Position numbers and translations under genes: made by a program. The notes beneath the pieces were generated by a model that saw nothing but the letters and a program-made list of their open reading frames with translations, made no database searches and was not told the DNA's origin. From NCBI GenBank assembly GCA_949948985.1, contig CATLIG010000010.1, forward strand, positions 1-56,491: 56,491 nucleotides of DNA, given 5' to 3'. Shown in pieces: positions 54,606 to 56,491 of the stretch. How positions within the stretch are numbered: the first letter of the stretch is position 1; each line of letters starts with the position of its first letter. The stretch comes from an uncultured Clostridia bacterium (lineage in GTDB: Bacteria > Bacillota > Clostridia > Lachnospirales > CAG-274).

Positions 54606-54684
54606 TATAGTCAATCAACTTGAAAATGAGCAAAAAGGATTTTTATCTGCTAAACTTGTTCAATTTTTAAGTTGATTGACTATA
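54606..54684 (+). repeat. Family A element with large internal deletion, copy A9 (79 bp)
   Basis: It is almost only the two inverted ends: TATAGTCAATCAACTTG, AAAAAGGATTTTTATC, then TTTTTAAGTTGATTGACTATA. It is the shortest copy in the window. Confidence 0.75.
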
Positions 54685-54719
54685 ACATATACTTATCTTT
54701 TAATTTTTAAATATAACTA

Positions 54720-54812
54720 TAGAACTACAAAATTTCTAATATGAAATAATAATGTTGATATATGGCGTTCATTAAATCTTTCCCGTTACTTCTTTTATTG
54801 TTTAGTTATAAT
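54720..54812. repeat. Diverged family C copy, C9
   Basis: AACTACAAAATTTCTAATATGAAATAATAATG at the left and CTTCTTTTATTGTTTAGTTATAATAT at the right follow the family C arrangement with many changes. Confidence 0.4.
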
Positions 54813-55555
54813 ATAATAATTCTTCTTTTGTTGATTTTTTTTTAATATTATAAATATTTTTTTAGTAAACTTTTAATAATTTGTGAAATATTTACAAATA
54901 TTTCTGTAATTATTTTTCATATATTGTAATAACTTCAAAATAATGAAACAAATGCAATCCAATTTATTACATAATATATATAAAATTTTAATATCACCAA
55001 AAAAATTTTTGTTACATATTGACTTTTTATATCAGATATGATAATATGATATTTGTAAACTTAATTGTCGGTAAATGTAGAATTATGGATTAATTTGGCA
55101 CAAAAAAATTATATTAATAAACATAATTAAAGTAATTTTATCTTCCTATAACAAAATAACGGTAATTTATAAATATAAAAATTACCAATAAATCTTTCTT
55201 TTGTTTTATACAAAAAATAATTTCATAATTATTTACAATTTTATATTTACGTTATAAACTTTTTTATTATGTTTGGTTATAATTTTATAAAATCTTTTTT
55301 ACAAAAATAGATTATTTGGTAATATCAAAACTATTGATTAATTTGAATTTTGTTGTGGGATAATGTCTGATTTTGCGGTAATTCAAAGCACTATTTAAAG
55401 AAAATTGATTACGGCAATACTCAAATTTTTTGAGGCTAAATAATAAAATAATTATTGCATATATTATATTTTATAAAAATTTATCGTAATATTTATTTTA
55501 TTATTTTGCTATAGTTTAAAAATAAAAATCTTTAGTGTTTTAATAAACACTTTAT
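54813..55555. other. Long non-coding leader of the AbrB-type gene
   Basis: About 740 bp without a supported ORF and exceptionally AT-rich. TTGACT (55019-55024) and TAATAT (55042-55047) are 17 bp apart and could be a promoter over 500 bases upstream of the gene. A weak hairpin (GGTAATTT..AAATTACC) lies at about 55161-55188. Alternatively a promoter closer to the gene drives abrB and this hairpin ends a short RNA. Confidence 0.4.
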
Positions 55556-55570
55556 GGAGGTGTATATATT

Positions 55571-55894
55571 ATGAAATCAACAGGAATTGTTCGTAAAGTT
55601 GATGAACTCGGAAGAATAGTTTTACCGGTTGAGTTAAGAAAAAGTCTTAATATTAATATTAAAGACCCATTAGAAATTTTTACAAGTAATGATAGGATTG
55701 TTTTACAAAAATATGAACCTGCGGATATTTTTACAGGGGAAATGAAAGACCTTATTGAATATAAAGGCAAAAAAATCTCAAGAAAGTCAATACTTGAGCT
55801 TGCTGAACTTGCAGGATATGAAATTATTTCAAAAGATGAAAAAAACAATATTTCTGACGATATTCCAACTGATTTAGATGATGATGATTTATAA
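55571..55894 (+). CDS. AbrB/SpoVT-family transition-state regulator
   Basis: This is a small DNA-binding regulator of 107 residues. The N-terminal 45 residues (KSTGIVRKVDELGRIVLPVELRKSLNI, PLEIFTSNDRIVLQKYEP) form the swapped-hairpin AbrB fold that binds AT-rich DNA as a dimer or tetramer. The C-terminal half is KGKKISRKSILELAELAGYEIIS followed by an acidic tail (DDIPTDLDDDDL), longer than B. subtilis AbrB and shorter than SpoVT. It probably governs stationary-phase or sporulation genes. GGAGG precedes the ATG. Whether it is an AbrB or Abh ortholog cannot be told by eye. Confidence 0.92.
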   Translation: MKSTGIVRKVDELGRIVLPVELRKSLNINIKDPLEIFTSNDRIVLQKYEPADIFTGEMKDLIEYKGKKISRKSILELAELAGYEIISKDEKNNISDDIPTDLDDDDL

Positions 55895-55981
55895 TTTCAT
55901 AATATTTTTATAAATCCTAAAATAACACATTAATTTAATAATTATTTTATATAATACCAACATTCTCTGTAAATTCTAAAA

Positions 55982-56148
55982 TAGGCCTGTTAAGGAACCA
56001 ATAAATTATCATGTAATTACAGCTTTTGCTGATAAACTAAGTTAAATTTTAATAAAAAAATCTAACGATTTCTTTCAAGAAAATTTAGCAGAGTATATCG
56101 GTAAAATATGTAATTAAATGATATTTCAACAGTTTCCTTATAGGTCTA
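55982..56148. repeat. Family D palindromic element, copy D2 (167 bp)
   Basis: TAGGCCTGTTAAGGAACC at the left is mirrored by AACAGTTTCCTTATAGGTCTA at the right. The length equals D1, and the core (TTTTGCTGATAAACTAAGTTAAATTTT, TTTCAAGAAAATTTAGCAGAGTATATCGG) matches D1. Confidence 0.65.
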
Positions 56149-56369
56149 TCATTATTTTGTTGACTTTTCACATATTTTTACTCTCAAAGGATTTTTTTAC
56201 CTGTATTAATTTTTATTCTCATCAATTTAAAAACTTGAATTAAATAAACATATAAGTTATAATAAATATGTTCAAAACCTCATAAATGATTATTATCGAA
56301 TATTTTTCAGTCATACTTTATCTAATTTTTTTAAACGCTCCACAAATGTAAAAAAATATCAAAGTATTA

Positions 56370-56491
56370 GAGCCTGTCTAAAAACTTTTGAAATCTTAAA
56401 AATTATGTTATAATTTAAAGAAAATATTTAAAGAAGGTAATATAAAATGCACAATTATCCAAGTGATATAAGCCGTGAAGAATTTGAAATT
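56370..56491 (+). mobile_element. Left end of an IS5-like insertion sequence (cut by window edge)
   Basis: GAGCCTGTCTAAAAACTTTTG at 56370 has the look of an IS5-group terminal inverted repeat and lies 77 bases before a transposase start. It is preceded by TTA, a possible target duplication. The right end is outside the window. Confidence 0.65.
56447..56491 (+). CDS. IS5-family transposase, N-terminus only
   Basis: The first 15 residues, MHNYPSDISREEFEI, match the beginning of IS5-group transposases (typically S.EQFE.I followed by K..RPR..DLYD). The ATG follows AGAAGG. The gene continues past the window edge. Confidence 0.65.
   Translation, partial: MHNYPSDISREEFEI

Overview
The window is AT-rich chromosomal DNA from an anaerobic, endospore-forming Firmicute of the Clostridia type, most likely a gut-associated pectin degrader close to Lachnospiraceae. 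The pointers are spore genes (sleC-like and Csp-like proteins, dpaA/dpaB, a gerA-type operon, spmA/spmB), a 2-hydroxyacyl-CoA dehydratase activase fusion typical of amino-acid-fermenting clostridia, SLH and dockerin surface proteins, and strong GGAGG ribosome binding sites. I cannot name genus or species from the sequence alone.

Layout. 1-5420: a germination module on the minus strand, a SleC-like cortex-lytic enzyme followed by a double-length Csp-like subtilase that could activate it. 5773-9800: tRNA-Leu(UAG) with its own promoter, then ksgA and alaS on the minus strand. 10029-14978: a DJ-1/PfpI protein and a 1420-residue activase. 14979-16306: a repeat-rich stretch with a truncated gene remnant. 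16307-20993: a rhodanese and a large surface protein with a pectin methylesterase, two SGNH esterase-like domains and SLH. 21644-23887: recQ. 24317-39889: a secretome block with GH3 carrying a C-terminal rhodanese domain, a chemoreceptor, an SLH protein with a 24-residue tandem repeat, and a pectate lyase with a dockerin. 40424-46947: dipicolinate synthase genes separated by repeats, and a divergent gerA-B-C germinant receptor operon. 47088-50227: a purine block (AzgA-type permease, ZTP riboswitch, purH). 50330-55894: transposase remnant, DUF2334-like deacetylase, sugar O-acetyltransferase, spmA-spmB and an AbrB/SpoVT-type regulator. The right edge cuts into an IS5-like insertion sequence.

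How the genes fit together. Two themes dominate. The first is the spore life cycle: DPA synthesis (dpaA/dpaB), core dehydration (spmA/spmB), germinant sensing (gerA-C) and cortex hydrolysis (SleC plus Csp). The second is pectin use at the cell surface: de-methylation and deacetylation by the CE8-SGNH-SLH protein, chain cleavage by PL1, and GH3 action on side chains.

The most unusual overall trait is the density of short palindromic elements. At least five families (called A to G here) occupy almost every intergenic gap, nest inside one another, and in places sit exactly at stop codons. All domain calls were made by eye from translated sequence, without database searches.
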